From: Physella acuta | Lineage: Eukaryota; Mollusca; Gastropoda; Physidae | DNA: 64,000 nucleotides | Direction of reading: 5' to 3' | NCBI RefSeq assembly: GCF_028476545.1 | Contig: NW_026731916.1 | Location: 499,001 to 563,000 of the forward strand | Shown here: piece by piece, positions 24,759 through 36,719 of the stretch | Position numbering within the stretch: the stretch's first letter is position 1 | Layout of the letters: each line of letters begins with the position of its first letter | Notes under the pieces: model-generated | What the model saw: the letters and a program-made list of their open reading frames with translations, nothing else | Told to the model about the DNA's origin: nothing | Database searches by the model: none | Position numbers and translations under genes: made by a program

Positions 24759-26286
24759 TCAGACACACTCCCCACTATAATTTCCTTCAGGGTTTGATCC
24801 ACTGTGGGGATGGAGATAGAACCACTCGTCATGTCTCAGCCTGTAGACAGTCGCTCCACTGGAGCCAGGACATGTACATGTTGTGTACCAGTACCTGGTG
24901 ACCTTGCTGTTCACGCCATCCCTCTCACGTTTGTGTGTCCATTGTCCTACAGAGACCTGTTTAGGACAGCCATGAGGATGTGACACTATAACGGTCAACT
25001 TGTTCAGACCAAAAAATCTCCCGTATTTGTATTTCTCGCTTACTTTCCAACATAGATGATCAAAGTGCCGCCACATCTTGTCCAGTTCATCAACCAACTC
25101 TAAGTCACATGTCTCATATCTCAAATAACACCTGTCTCCCTCAATGTTTGCCCCACCCCACTTCACCTCCCAGCCATCAAGACTGACCACTGGACTTTTA
25201 TTGTCATCAAAACCTAAAACACACCTGGTCTGTCTCGCCTCACTGTCATCAAACACCACGTGTGTGGCTGTGGTCACAAAAACCTTCCCCCACACTTTGC
25301 TGGGTGTGGCAGAGACTTGACACTTGGCACAACGACAAGATTTTCTGTCACTCTCTGTGTACTTGATCACATACCACACCCTCCCCGTCCCTAACCTCAT
25401 CACGTGACTTCCTCTGTCCTTATAACATGGATATGGAACTTGAGTGTCTGGGTAAAACTCTGGTCTCTCTAGACTGGTGAATTCAGACTTTACCTGGACA
25501 GTTAGGGCTGCCAATGCTTTGATTGTCTCAGACATGAGGTCGTTATGGTAACGTGAGGGGAGACAACTTGCGTTGAAATCTTTAAGAGGTATAAAACCTT
25601 TGTGACCTGGATTCTTCTTACAGTCAGTAACACGCGTGTGTAGATCAGCTTCTCCTCCATAGCACATCTCAGCTTCATGATTTCCTACAGGAATATGGGG
25701 AAACAAATTATTCAAATTGACTAAAAGAATCTTTAAAAATGATATAAAATTCTTTTAATTCAATTAATTAGCTATGTTTTGTTTAAACTAGCACAACTAG
25801 CACAAATGTGCTAAATCTTAAAAAGAAATTAAAAATGTATATGTGGTTTTCTTTCAGAACAAGGGAAACATATTTTCTAAAAGTTTTAAAACAGATAAAT
25901 ACCTCTATACTATAAAAATCACATATTATTTTAATACATATTATGTTCATGCTAGATTGCTAGCACAGATTTATATGCACTAAATCTGAAAACAAAACTA
26001 TTAGTATGTCAGTTTTCCTTACTTACAGGAAGATATAATAACACAAACCCATTAATATGAACAAATAAAATTCTAATTTTTTCTGATAATTTAACATTAA
26101 AGGATACCTCTACCTGTTGACATAAAACTATAACATAACATAATTGTATTGCTAGATTAGCAAACATATATAGAGGATTTATTAATTCTTTTTAAATTAC
26201 TGCGGAGATACGTTATGTATGTATAATAAAAGTTGTTCATTACCTGTAAGTGTAGAGAATTCAGGCTTTTTGTTAACATTTCCCAT
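24759..26286 (-). CDS. Chymotrypsin-fold serine peptidase-like protein (two coding exons)
   Basis: Coding exons on the minus strand are 26,286-26,244 and 25,684-24,759, giving 322 residues. Exon 1 starts MGNVNKKPEFSTLTG and is bounded by acceptor ATCTACAG (untranslated start near 26,295) and donor GTAATG. Exon 2 follows acceptor TTCCTGTAG; the 559-bp intron joins with the frame preserved. The downstream paralogue at 43,194 begins at the same exon border, which supports this model over a start inside the intron (MNNLF). A trypsin-like fold is inferred from TTATHVV (His about 156), CDLELV (Asp about 208) and CPGSSGA (Ser about 290), in the right order and spacing. A cysteine cluster CRCAKC sits at about 132-137. 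No signal peptide, so probably intracellular. Substrate unknown; the family name is not known to me. A further 5' UTR exon must lie upstream of 26,300. The only intact-looking host gene here. Confidence 0.8.
25785..26200. repeat. Intronic tandem duplication of about 190 bp
   Basis: At least two diverged copies within the peptidase intron. Each contains GCTAGCACA..TGC..CTAAATCT, a TTTTC-rich segment, then TACCTCTA near the end (25,790-25,915 and 25,970-26,115). A third start TTGCTAGATTAGC lies at about 26,151. Noncoding. Confidence 0.6.
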
Positions 26287-26299
26287 GACATGTGTCTGT

Positions 26300-27540
26300 A
26301 GATATTTAAAATGTTTTATTGAAAACCTGCCATTGGTTTGTAAGATACATACAAGTGAAATACAATTAATCAATGAAACAAAATAAAGAATTAAAAGATA
26401 TGCAATATTTTTTAAATGAATAATTATTTAGATAAGTTCGTAATGGTCTTTCAGTTATTAATAAATTATGTATATGATATTTATAATGATATTCTGTATT
26501 ATATCCAGAACTTCAGATGTAACCTTTTAAAACTAAACCTGAGCAATGTAAGCTTATAGTTTTGTAATTGTTCACTAACTTACCTAAAATGTACTAAGCT
26601 TTCTGTTTAAAAAGATGTTTTCGGAACAAATAAACACAGCTGTCACAACTTATCTTCGAGATCTGAAATCATACACAGGAGTATAAAATGAAATTGTTTT
26701 ATTTTTTGAAAAAAAAATATGAGATATAGAAAACTACATACAATTTAAAAACAAACTTATATAAACTAACAAGGAATAACCAATATTTTAAGAATGTATT
26801 TAATTTAAATACTTAATGTGTAAGCAAGTCAGCATGGTGTGGCTATATTTTGACTTGAATATAAAAGTTCTCATCAGGAGGGAAAAACACTTGAATGAAC
26901 ACAAACAGCTGCCAAATCTGGATGACCTGAAATTAAACAGTTAAGAATAATGCTATTTAAATAATTCACAAAGAAGGTAAAGCACCAAAATAATACTTCA
27001 ACTGGATGAAATAAGGAGACTTATCATTATAGGATCATAACTGCATATCTATGTGACTTACATTACTGCAATAAATTATAATGAAGCAGCCTAAATCCTA
27101 ATTCTAGTGTTTCAATTTTATAGTTGATGATATATAGTAGACAATATTTTATGCACCATTAGACAGTGCAAAATATGCTGAAGGTGACATGCATACATCA
27201 AAAATATGGTCTATATGTCTATACTTTTTAAAAGTAGCCCTACTTATTGACAAAATCATCATATAGCAATTTAGTTTTAAAGGTACTTAAACAATTGTAG
27301 GGCTTTTGTTTAAATTCATCTTGTATATTTACATTTTATTGTATTAAATAATTTAGAATGCTTTTTTCCATTGTATAGATCTAGTTACAATTATTTTCAA
27401 ATGTTTTTATGGTTTATTTTTTAGAGCACTCTTTTATGTCTCTCATTAGTAAGTTGAAAGATGTGTATTTATATTTTATACTGAGGCTTTTCGTAATTTA
27501 TAGGGCATTGCAGGTATTGTAATCCTATTATTCACATAAA
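26300..27540. other. AT-rich region upstream of the peptidase gene
   Basis: Expected to hold the promoter and at least one 5' UTR exon of the peptidase, but no TATA box or donor stands out enough to call. No repeat family recognised. Confidence 0.5.
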
Positions 27541-29060
27541 ATCTAGATCTAGTAAAATACATAAGTTCAAAGTTAAAAGTAAAATACTCAGTCATTTAAA
27601 CTACTAGAACTAGACTCGCTATTAATACAATACATATAGAAATCTAGATTTAGATAATAATAATTTTATAATATTATCTAGATCTAGACTATTTTCTAAA
27701 TATTATCTAAACTAGATCTAGATCCTAGATTCTAGATCTAGATATCTAGATCTACACTGAGATTTTTTATACGAAGTGTCTACTCGGAATAAGATTTTTC
27801 GGCAAAAGATAGTTCTGCGCATGCGCAGTGACCTATGGCTAGGGTTAGGGCTAGAATGAGGGTTAGGGGTAGGATTAGGGGTAGGATTAGGGGTAGGATT
27901 AGGGATAGGGTTAGGGTTAGGGATAGGATTAGGGCTAGGGTTAGGGATAGGATTAGGGTTAGGGATAGGATTAGAGATAGGGTTAAGGATAGGATTAGGG
28001 TTGGTATTAGGGTTCTGCGGTTGTAAACACACGCATGCGCAGTACCATCGAAAACATCGCCGCTAAGTCGTAGTTTCTCTCCATTGCGCATGCGTATCGC
28101 ATGCGTATCTTATTCCGACTAGAATCGGCCTTTTTTATATTATACTCAACACATGACTTGGTAATCTAAAATCTAGATCTAAATCTTATTAGAATCTTCA
28201 ATCTAGAGAGATCTAGATCTAGATTCTAGATCTACTAACTAGAATCTAGACTCTAGATCTAGATGATAGATCTAGATCTAAATATCTAGTTAAAGTAGTT
28301 AGAGTCTAGCTAGATCTAGAATCTAGATCTAGATAGACTCTAGATTCTAGATTTAGGTCTGGATCTGGATCTAGATCTGGGAAGAATACTATAATATAAA
28401 ATAAAAAGTACTATAACTATAAAGTATTAGTATTATAAAGTCTAGACTAGTGACTAGAATCTTATCCAGATCTAGAGATCTATTAATTACTAATCTAGAT
28501 TTAGAATCTAGATCTAGATTGTTGATCTAGATCTATCTAGATTTTTAGGATCTAGATTCTATACTCTAGATCTAGATCTAGTAAGATTTAGATTACCAAG
28601 TCATTCTGAAGTAGATCTAGATTCTAGAGTCTAGAATCTAGATCTATCTAGAATCTAGATCTAGTTAGATACTAGATCTACTAGATCTAGATAGTAGATA
28701 ATAGATCTAGATCTAGATCTAATCTAGATTAGATCTTAGATCTAGATAAATCTAGATCTTAGATCTAATCTAGAATCTAGATCTAGACTCTAGATCTAGA
28801 ATATTTAAATCTAGATCTAGATTCTAGATCTAGATTCTAGCTGGAGTAGTAGAGTTAAGTAGAGTCTAGCTAGTCTAGATCTAGATCTAGAATTTCTAGA
28901 ATCTAGATTCTAGACCTAGTCTAGATCTAGACTCCATGTGTTGAGTATAGATCTAGATCTAGATCTAGTCTCAGTATATATATCTAGTATGTATATTCTT
29001 AATCGATTTACATTTTATATCTATCTAATTAAAATATAGATCTAACTAAATTACTAATCT
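27541..29060. repeat. CTAGAT-rich low-complexity domain
   Basis: Roughly 1.5 kb dominated by overlapping TCTAGA and AGATCT hexamers, in irregular rather than strictly tandem order, for example TAGATCTAGATCTAGATC at 28,920-29,000. Interrupted by a MITE (about 27,779-28,128). The motif is its own reverse complement over short stretches, so many small hairpins are possible. No ORF. Confidence 0.9.
27779..28128. mobile_element. MITE with internal telomere-like repeats
   Basis: Inverted ends CTACTCGGAATAAGAT (27,779) and CTAGTCGGAATAAGAT (complement, to 28,128). A possible longer element is bounded by TTTTTTATA on both sides. The interior has GCGCATGCGCAGT-type palindromes at both flanks, enclosing about 180 bp of degenerate GGTTAGGG/GATTAGGG/GATAGG units (27,838-28,016). 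Superfamily not determined. Confidence 0.65.
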
Positions 29061-29518
29061 ATTACTGGTACGTGCTACGCCTAGTACTAGTAGGCCTACC
29101 GTACGCGAAATGATCGTCTGCTGTAAAACTGGTTTAACTTTTTAAAGTATCGATACCATAATTTATCAGATAACTCGCCATTTAGGCCTTAAGCTACAGA
29201 AATAAGGCTTTTTTTTACGGGCATTATTTAAAAAAAAATGCTTAAAATTCTGCATATTTTAAGCACAGCATCTTTCTTTTAAATTTCAACATTTTGTAGA
29301 GCTATGATGTGTATCTCGGTAATAGTAGAACGTGTAATTATTTTGAATATTGATATGGTCCACATTGGCATACATAAATACTAGATCTAAAAAGTCACAT
29401 TTTCTGCGACTTTCTACCAAATTATTTTTTTCATACTGCAGTAAAACTGATCAAAAGAACCAATGAGTTTATGTAGGGGTCACTCGTTGTAGATCAGTTG
29501 GCAACATTGAAGTAGAGT

Positions 29519-29702
29519 CAGTGTTTCTTTCAGACTTTTTATCCGGGGGGGAGGGGAGACTGATATTTTCGATGGGGTGGTCAACATTTTCCGAGGGAGG
29601 GGGGGGGGGGGAATTGATAAAAGTATGTTTTCTATATAAATTCCATTTCGTTCGGGGGGGGGGGGTCCGCCCCTTCTGAAGAGATGCCTGGAAGTAACTC
29701 TG
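29519..29702. mobile_element. hAT-type MITE, G-rich family
   Basis: Ends CAGTGTTTCTTTCAGA and, in complement, CAGAGTTACTTCCAGG. Perfect 8-bp target duplication AGTAGAGT (29,511-29,518; 29,703-29,710). The interior has G runs. Same family as 35,529 and 37,564, in opposite orientation. It is inserted in a SINE remnant whose two halves read TTGAAGTAGAG and TTCACTTGTTTCTGTGACC. Confidence 0.88.
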
Positions 29703-29710
29703 AGTAGAGT

Positions 29711-31146
29711 TCACTTGTTTCTGTGACCTTGGCAACATTACGACATAATTAATAAGTGATTATATATTTTAATGTGTTCAAAAACGTTTCATTTGTATAC
29801 CTTTTTACGTTTTTCTTGGTAAATTCAATTTGATTATATGCATTACATTGAAAATTATTGTGTCTACGGAGAAACAAAAACCAAAGTGTGGCTTTAACCA
29901 ATGTTAGAATTATTTAACAATAACTTACTTTAGATTGATTTTAAAACCCCAATTCGCCAATAAAATCTATTTGCATTTCTTCGTTTTTAACCATGCCACC
30001 TGATATATTATCTTTCATATTTAATAACGTCACAACACCACTACCCCTCCACTCCCCACACACACCCTGCCGTCACAACACCACATCTTCTCACGTCTTG
30101 TCCACACCTCCACATACACCCTGCCTCCTTCCCCACACAATGCTTGACATTAAGCTCGACTATTCCAAAAAAAATAAATTCACATAACATATGTATTGAA
30201 CGTATTAAAAGGTTTAGTTCAGTTAATGGCAAACCATGAACAAAACTTATACACAAACTCTTTTTATAAAAGCAGATCCACAGCGTCACCAAATAAAGTA
30301 ATACAATTTGGTAGCAACATATCTATGGTAGCGCTGACCTTTGACAACATTTTGTAAAGTTTACAGAATTTCACTCTAAAACAAGTCCCTTAATCCCAGC
30401 TCCCCTCATATTGTATAACAAGCCTACACTGTTACCGTTTGACGAAACGCACGGGGAATGTGGGGGGAGGGGGTAAACATAGAGAAAAACTTAAGTTTCT
30501 GTGGTGGGGGGGGGGGGGTTGGTGTGCAATATTTTTAACTTAATATTGATATACATTTAAAATCTTTAATTTTTGTGTATGCACATTTAATCAGGCTTAA
30601 AAAGTTAAATTTACAAAGTCGAATTCTTGTGTGCAGATAGGTCGAAGCTTAATAATAGGTATTCAATTTTCTTTACTTAGTCAATATGATGTGTATAAGT
30701 TATTTCTACAGGTAAAATAATACACAAATGTCCTTAAATATGTTACGTTATTTAATCATCTGCATACGAATACTATATACATCTTTACTATGATTTACTA
30801 AGTTACCGATGACATAGGACGAAGGAGTAAAGACAGTTGGGGGTTTTAGCTATTGTAAAGAAAAGGTGTGTTGTATATTTTATTGTATTTTTAGTGTGTT
30901 TAGTGGTAGTAGTTGTTAAGAAAGTTAATTATACATATTACAATTTGCTGAAGCAATAATTTGTTGTATGTTTCTGTAGAAAATCGTGAAAATCCATACG
31001 CTATAAAGGAGTAGATGATCAACACAAACATGTTGATATTATTAGTGGGGTCGGAAGTAAGCGTGTTCCCGTCCTTATCACATGTTTATAGTTGGAGTGT
31101 TAGAAATAGAAGTAATCACCATATATAACGCATACATTCCTCCCGA

Positions 31147-31150
<4 letters not shown>
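29711..31150. other. Unannotated spacer
   Basis: G-rich tract GTGGTGGGGGGGG at about 30,500, and short open frames with no family. No gene, RNA or clear repeat. Confidence 0.55.
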
Positions 31151-31194
<44 letters not shown>

Positions 31195-31412
31195 ATAGGC
31201 CCATGTATTGTCAATAAACTATTTTATATGATGCATTGTCAATAAACACTTTTACAAGATGTATTGTCAATTTACTTCCCATCGCAACTTGTTAAATTAG
31301 CTTTTACTGCAATTAACATTGACATTATATACTCAATTTTTGTTATCGTTCACGTGTATTTATTGATTATAAATATCCACCTATACATCTCTCTCTCTCT
31401 CTCTCTCAATAC
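31150..31412. repeat. TA and CT microsatellites with short tandem repeat
   Basis: TA run at 31,150-31,197. Three units of about 33 bp on GTATTGTCAATAAAC lie at 31,204-31,275. A CT run lies at 31,388-31,407. Confidence 0.85.
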
Positions 31413-32784
31413 ATTTGTCGGTGTGTTAGTTTGTGTGTCTTGTATGCATTACTACACCTTTTTTCAATCACCATGGAGCTTTGGGAAGTTGTTGAGAATA
31501 CACATATTGGTATCTTAGTGAAAGTCATAAAGCCAATTCATTAGAGACGAAACTTATAATATATAATCATTTATATACGTAAAGTAAAACTGTTTTAACT
31601 AACATGAAAAACAAGATGGCTGTTAAAGTAAATGAGCTTGGTTGCATCTGATCAAAACATCGCTAATCTTTATTTATTGCTGAAAAGTTTTAATACAATT
31701 GTTTAAAAACAGGTACATAAATGAAAGTTTGAAACATTTTTGTAATTTTTAAAACATCTTTCTAAAAATATAAAATAATTACAAAAATTTTATGTGTAAC
31801 TATTTTCTCACACTACTAGCCTCGGCCGATTTGACGTACCTACAACAATAGATTACCAAAGCCAGAATGATTATTAAACTAATAATCCCTAATAAAAACA
31901 GAACAATTACCTACCTTTAGCCTGAAATATTACAGTTTTAAATGAACTGCGCAGTTAAAGTAGTGATCCGATAACAAGTATTATTTTTAAATCATTAAAA
32001 AGTCCAGAATTTTAGTTTTCCCAACTATAAATAACTTGCTTAAGTGTTCCTAGTGGTTTTTTTTTAAATACACAAGTCATACATATGGGAAGTTAAACTA
32101 TTAGATTGCCAACCTCCACTCTTCACTATCATAAGACTTTAAAAGGATTTTCAATTACAGATAAAATAAATGATTAAGGAGATGGAGTTTGGGGAGTCGG
32201 GGTCAATAAAAAAAATCTATTACATGAAACTTTTGCAACTGAAACATGTATTTCAGAACATATTTAATATTTTGCCAACTGTAATTAAAATTATTCAAAA
32301 TTAATGGTGACCAGATAAGTTTATTTTATTTTGAATAAAGGCGATGTGCATGAAAAGTTTTAAAATGTGCACTTTGAGGGTTTGGGGTGGTAGGTAGTGT
32401 AATATTTTGAGGGCAATATGACATTTTGTGACGATGTATGACGGTGGGGATAGTTTGCCGTAATATTTCCTATCCTCGACCCGTTCAACAGAATATAAAA
32501 CGTGAAAGCTTTGTGTGTGTGTGTGTGTGTGTGTATGTTTGTATTTGCATGTGTATGCAGCATGTTTTTAACTGTCAAATAAAAATGAGACAAATAAAAT
32601 ACTTTTGAAATCAATGTTTCTTTATAGTCTCTGTAACAGAAGTAATTGTATCACTCACAGATTAAATGTTGGGAATGATTTATTACACAGCTTATGAATT
32701 TTGTATTATGAGGGGAAAACATTTGTAAACTGTTTTTGGATTTTGAGCTACTTTATATTGTTACAGTTGAACATACACATAACT
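31413..32784. other. Unannotated spacer with a GT microsatellite
   Basis: GT run at 32,511-32,533. At 32,755-32,780 there is TTGTTACAGTTGAACATACA, a single decayed copy of the 36-bp unit found at 33,041. The LINE tail that follows therefore lies within or beside that repeat. Otherwise nothing seen. Confidence 0.55.
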
Positions 32785-33017
32785 GACATTGAAACATTTC
32801 TCATTCATCTATTATATTCTTATTTTATCTCATTTTGTATTATAACTATGTAATATTACTTCTTCATTCCACATTTTTAGTGCTATGTTACTGCTATGTC
32901 GTTTCTATGCAATTGCTTTTTTAAATGCTGTTATTAAATGGTTGTTTTATTTGTTTATTTTAAAACGGCCAATGTGAAAAAAGGCCTCCTTGCCTACTAT
33001 TGTTACCGTAATTGATT
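32785..33017 (+). mobile_element. LINE 3' UTR fragment (same family as 6,744)
   Basis: Shares TCTCATTCATCTATTATATT, TATCTCATTTTGTAT, AAAACGGCCAATGTGAAAAA and CCTACTATTGTTACCGTAAT with the copy at 6,744-7,090. It then ends in ATTGATTAAAATAATG. It carries no coding part. Confidence 0.7.
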
Positions 33018-33040
33018 AAAATAATGAATATATTAAAAAT

Positions 33041-33220
33041 GTGAATTTATTATTACAGCTGAACATACAAATTGATGTGAATTTATTATTACAGTTGGAC
33101 ATACACATTGATGTGATTTTATTATTACAGCTGAACATACAAATTGATGTGAATTTATTATTACAGCTAAACATACAAATTGATGTGAATTTATTATTAC
33201 AGCTGAACATACAAATTGAT
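33041..33220 (+). repeat. Five 36-bp units containing a splice acceptor
   Basis: Unit GTGAATTTATTATTACAG plus CTGAACATACAAATTGAT, five in a row with few changes. Each holds a usable-looking AG acceptor (TTATTATTACAG). The last unit runs straight into the GIMAP P-loop exon. Thirty-six bases is twelve codons, so the frame stays open through all copies. A sixth, worn unit at 32,755 is separated by a LINE tail. Confidence 0.92.
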
Positions 33221-33845
33221 ATGATTCTTGCTGGAGATGATGGAGTTGGGAAAACATCTACAGGAAACTCAATCGTTGGAAGGTCCAGATTTGGAAGGTC
33301 CCAGATCAGAGCTCAAATCTTTGAAGTGTTTGGCACGGAAATTGATGACGTCAAGCTTACAGTAATTGATCCTCTGCCTAAAAGTTACCAACACTCCATT
33401 ATGAGAAAAGCTGGTCCCAAATTTAAAATATTCTATGATCCTCTCTTTAGAATTACTGAGGGTAATAAATTTCATGTGTTAATTTTTGTGGTTAGATTTG
33501 GTTCAGAAAATGATGCCACTTTATATGAAGAGATAAAAACAAACTATAAAGACAAACTATTTCAGCAACTATTGTATTACTGTGATGTCCGGTGGAGATG
33601 AATATTATAAACAAAATCCTTCCTCGACATTTGAAAGTTGGTGTGAGAGGCAGACAGGAATATTTGCAAACATGTACCAAGATTGTAACAAAAGAGCAGT
33701 TTTGTTTGATAATGAAACCGACACAGCTGGTAATATGAAGGAGCAACGGACTAAGTTATTGAAAACAATTCTTCAACTACCAAGCCAGGGAAAGACTTTT
33801 AAAATTATTAATATTAAAGGACGTTCGGGATGCGCCCTGCAGTAA
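33203..33845 (+). pseudogene. GIMAP/AIG1-like GTPase, frameshifted
   Basis: GIMAP-type GTPases are membrane- or vesicle-linked P-loop proteins used in immunity; molluscs carry many copies. From the last acceptor the reading starts LNIQIDMILAGDD and continues into P-loop GDDGVGKTSTGNS. A worn switch-II motif VIDPLP stands where DTPG is usual, and then HVLIFVVRFG. A change of frame at about 33,563-33,580 leads to the second half: VMSGGDEYY, WCERQTGIF, MYQDCNKRAVLFDN. It ends at TAA 33,843-33,845. Length fits one AIG1 domain. One frame break plus a degraded G3 motif suggest a pseudogene; a single-base assembly error is the alternative. The exon edge is the tandem repeat above. No upstream coding exon recognised. 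Confidence 0.8.
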
Positions 33846-34324
33846 TGTAATAAAAGGCCTACATTACCTGTCTTTTATTTTCTGTGTGAAAACTAGCTAA
33901 ATACTATAAAATATTAACAAATGCTAAAACTACAATTAATATTGTAATTTTCAGTATTGTTTTTTATTTATTTCTATTATGTACCTTTATAAATAAGAGA
34001 CGGTTTATTGGTCAGCTTGTAGTCATCATAGTTTCAAAAAGTTATTTCAACTGTAATGTTGTCTGGGGTATACCACATTCTGAACTATATGTTCAACCTT
34101 AATTAAGCTCATTCATTTTCCCCCTACTAGAGTCAGGATCTCATCTAAATTTAATTTACTATGAAAAATAAAAGAAGTTACCTCCCAGAAAATTTTTACC
34201 TATTTTCCATTTCTCGTCGATTGTATGTAGTACTCAAAAATTATGTTTCATGCTTTCTTATTTGAATAGTCAACAACTCTTTTCCACTCATGCATTCTAT
34301 ATAGACCTACTTATCCGGAATTGT
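33846..34324. other. Spacer, nothing seen
   Basis: AT-rich. No ORF, repeat or RNA gene that I can support. A polyadenylation-like ATAAAA lies at about 33,849 behind the GIMAP stop. Confidence 0.5.
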
Positions 34325-34412
34325 GTGTACGAGCCGACCCGCGGCGTATCATCCGCCGCTATTTGGTTGTTTTATTTTCTACTTTTCAGTAATTCATAAT
34401 TTGTGAATTCGA
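34325..34412 (-). mobile_element. Helitron-like 3' terminal piece
   Basis: On the minus strand: TTCACAAATTATGAATTACT, then GCGGCGGATGATACGCCGC hairpin, GGGTCGGCTCG and T. Third copy of the family at 228 and 17,340. Confidence 0.45.
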
Positions 34413-35528
34413 CAGTGATGTCATCTGATGAAAGCAGGATTTACTTTCTACATAGGACAATTTAGTTTAGACATTAGCTTAATATAGGCCACAGGCTTTT
34501 TTGACAAAAACACACTGGCCAATATGCTGGACACCCACGTACAATTATTTTAAAATTAATAGATCTATCAGAAAATTTATTTTGCACGTTTTATTTTTAA
34601 ATTATCACAATCGTAATATATTTTACAATACAAGTACCAGATATAAGAAACTAACTTACCAATTATTTAACAAGACGTTAGAAATATCTGGCTGTTGTGG
34701 ATTGGGAAATCTACTTGTGTTGGCTGATGGTAGTCTAAGCCAATCGGCTATCGACAGTTCATCTAAAATAAAATTCGCTAAGTGAGCCAAGAGGCGCGTT
34801 GGACGTAAAAACAGGATGTGCTGATTAATCTTGTGACCCAATTAGGAAAACCCAGTAATAATTTACTACCCTTTTGCCCAGTGTCCAGCGGCGCACATTT
34901 TAATAAAGTCCACTTAATGAAGTCATATTCACATCGGGCTTGGTTGTCAAATAGTCTACAAAATGTCAAACTTTCAAACATTCTTACTGTCGATACGTTT
35001 TCATCTGAGGCATTTATTTCAATTTACCGTAGATTTTCAAACCAATCAAATATTGCCAAAGTTTACTGTTTCACTCGTATTTTATTTTGTCTGTTCATGT
35101 GTAGCCTACCTTTTATACAATAGAGTGTATAGACTTCTTCTAGTTTCATGAGATCAGAACGTCAATCTTCCAAACCATTCAGTCCTCTCCTCAGTAACAT
35201 CAGTCCATATTAAACTGTTTTATTCCCGCTTCTATACGCCTACAAACCAACTCCAAAAAAAAGCTTCTAAATAGAGCTGGAGTGACGCAGTTTTTCCTGC
35301 TATTTTAAGATACAGACGTGCAAAAGCTATTTAAATCTGTCAAGCTAATGTACATTAATGGCTGAACAAAGAAATCCATGAAAGCAACATGAGGAAAGTT
35401 TAGTGTTTGTGAATGTGGTAATATATTTGACAGGCTGATAGGTGTTCAGTATAAAGAACAAATGTAAAAAAAAATATCGTACGATACGAAAGTTTAGCAC
35501 GTAAGAGATACCAGACCAGCCTTATAAG

Positions 35529-35703
35529 CAGAGTTTCTTCCAGAGTTTTGTTCCCCCCCCCCCCCGAACGAAATGAAATTTATATAATTTATATAGAAAA
35601 TATATACTTTTAAGTGTCCGTCCCCCCGAAGAAAGTCTACCGCCTCCCTGAAAATTTCAAGTGCCCCCCCCCCCCCGGAGAAAAAAGTCTGGAAGAAACA
35701 CTG
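35529..35703. mobile_element. hAT-type MITE in tandem unit 1
   Basis: Ends CAGAGTTTCTTCCAGA and, in complement, CAGTGTTTCTTCCAGA. 8-bp duplication CTTATAAG (35,521-35,528; 35,704-35,711). The older unit 3 has the uninterrupted site GCCTTATAAGTTAAAC at 39,600. Confidence 0.92.
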
Positions 35704-36100
35704 CTTATAAGTTAAACAAATGTTATTTACATCGATAAAATGATAAGAGATGTGTCAATGAAGGTCATAGACAATGTTTCTGAAAGCTTTTTATTATATG
35801 ACTACAATTCATGATTTTTTTTACACGCTTGAGACTACTGGGCACTTTTGCACTGACACCATCTTACATCACACACTAGTGACGCAGCTCACTTCACACT
35901 CACTAGTTTGTTAAATGACTAGATGAAAATATTTTTGTTTTAGAAAACTTCCATTTGTACAAATGATAAACGGGAAAATGGCATCCCCCTCCCCCCGTCA
36001 ATCACCCCCCTGACACCCCCGTCATTACCCCCCCCCCCCCCGAGTAATTACTCCCGTGTCAATTACCCCTCGCCCAGTAGGACACTACTCCCCCCGGACA

Positions 36101-36493
36101 GGATTAGAGTTAGGGTTAGGGCTAGGTTTAGGGCTGTGTTTAGGGCTAGGGCTAGTGCTAGGGCTAGGGCTAGGGTTAGTGTTAGGGTTAGGGTTAGGGT
36201 TAGGGTTAGGGTTAGGGTTAGGGTTAGGGTTAGGGTTAGGGTTATGGTTATGGTTATGGTTATGGTTAGGGTTAGGGTTAGGGTTAGGGATAGGGTTAGT
36301 GTTAGAGTTCGGGTTAGGGCTAGGGCTAGGGTTAGGGTTAGGGTTAGGGTTAGGGCTAGGGCTAGGGTTAGGGTTAGGGTTAGGGTTAGGGTTAGGGTTA
36401 GGGTTAGGGTTAGGGTTAGGGTTAGGGTTAGGGTTAGGGTTAGGGTTAGGGTTAGGGTTAGGGTTAGGGTTAGGGTTAGGGTTAGGGTTAGGC
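36101..36493 (+). repeat. Interstitial TTAGGG array in unit 1
   Basis: Long pure TTAGGG stretches (36,177-36,240 and 36,368-36,490) mixed with GGGCTA and TTATGG variants. After 36,493 it decays into TTAGG-like sequence. This is the animal telomere repeat, here far from any visible end. The repeat-derived open frames on both strands are not genes. Confidence 0.95.
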
Positions 36494-36719
36494 TTATACC
36501 AAAGTCTAGCGTTGGTTTTGGTTTTGTGTGGAGTTTTAGGCTGAGGTGGATGCTTAGGTTTTGCTATTTTTCTTAAGGTTGGGATTAAATTAGTATATAG
36601 TATAGAGTGGGTTAGTGTCTGTAGAATAAAGATAATCAAACCGCAGTTATTGTAATCTTTTTTTTTTTAAAACAACCATCATATCAAAAATGCAAGAAAA
36701 TTATTTTTTTACTATAAAA

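Noticed and set aside
24689-24901. 70-codon plus-strand ORF at the peptidase 3' end
   Set aside because: Antisense shadow of the peptidase coding exon.
36056-36639. Long open frames of Leu-Gly, Pro-Asn and Arg-Val dipeptides (also 38,095-38,684 and 27,718-28,091)
   Set aside because: Six-frame consequence of the TTAGGG arrays; no start context or family.
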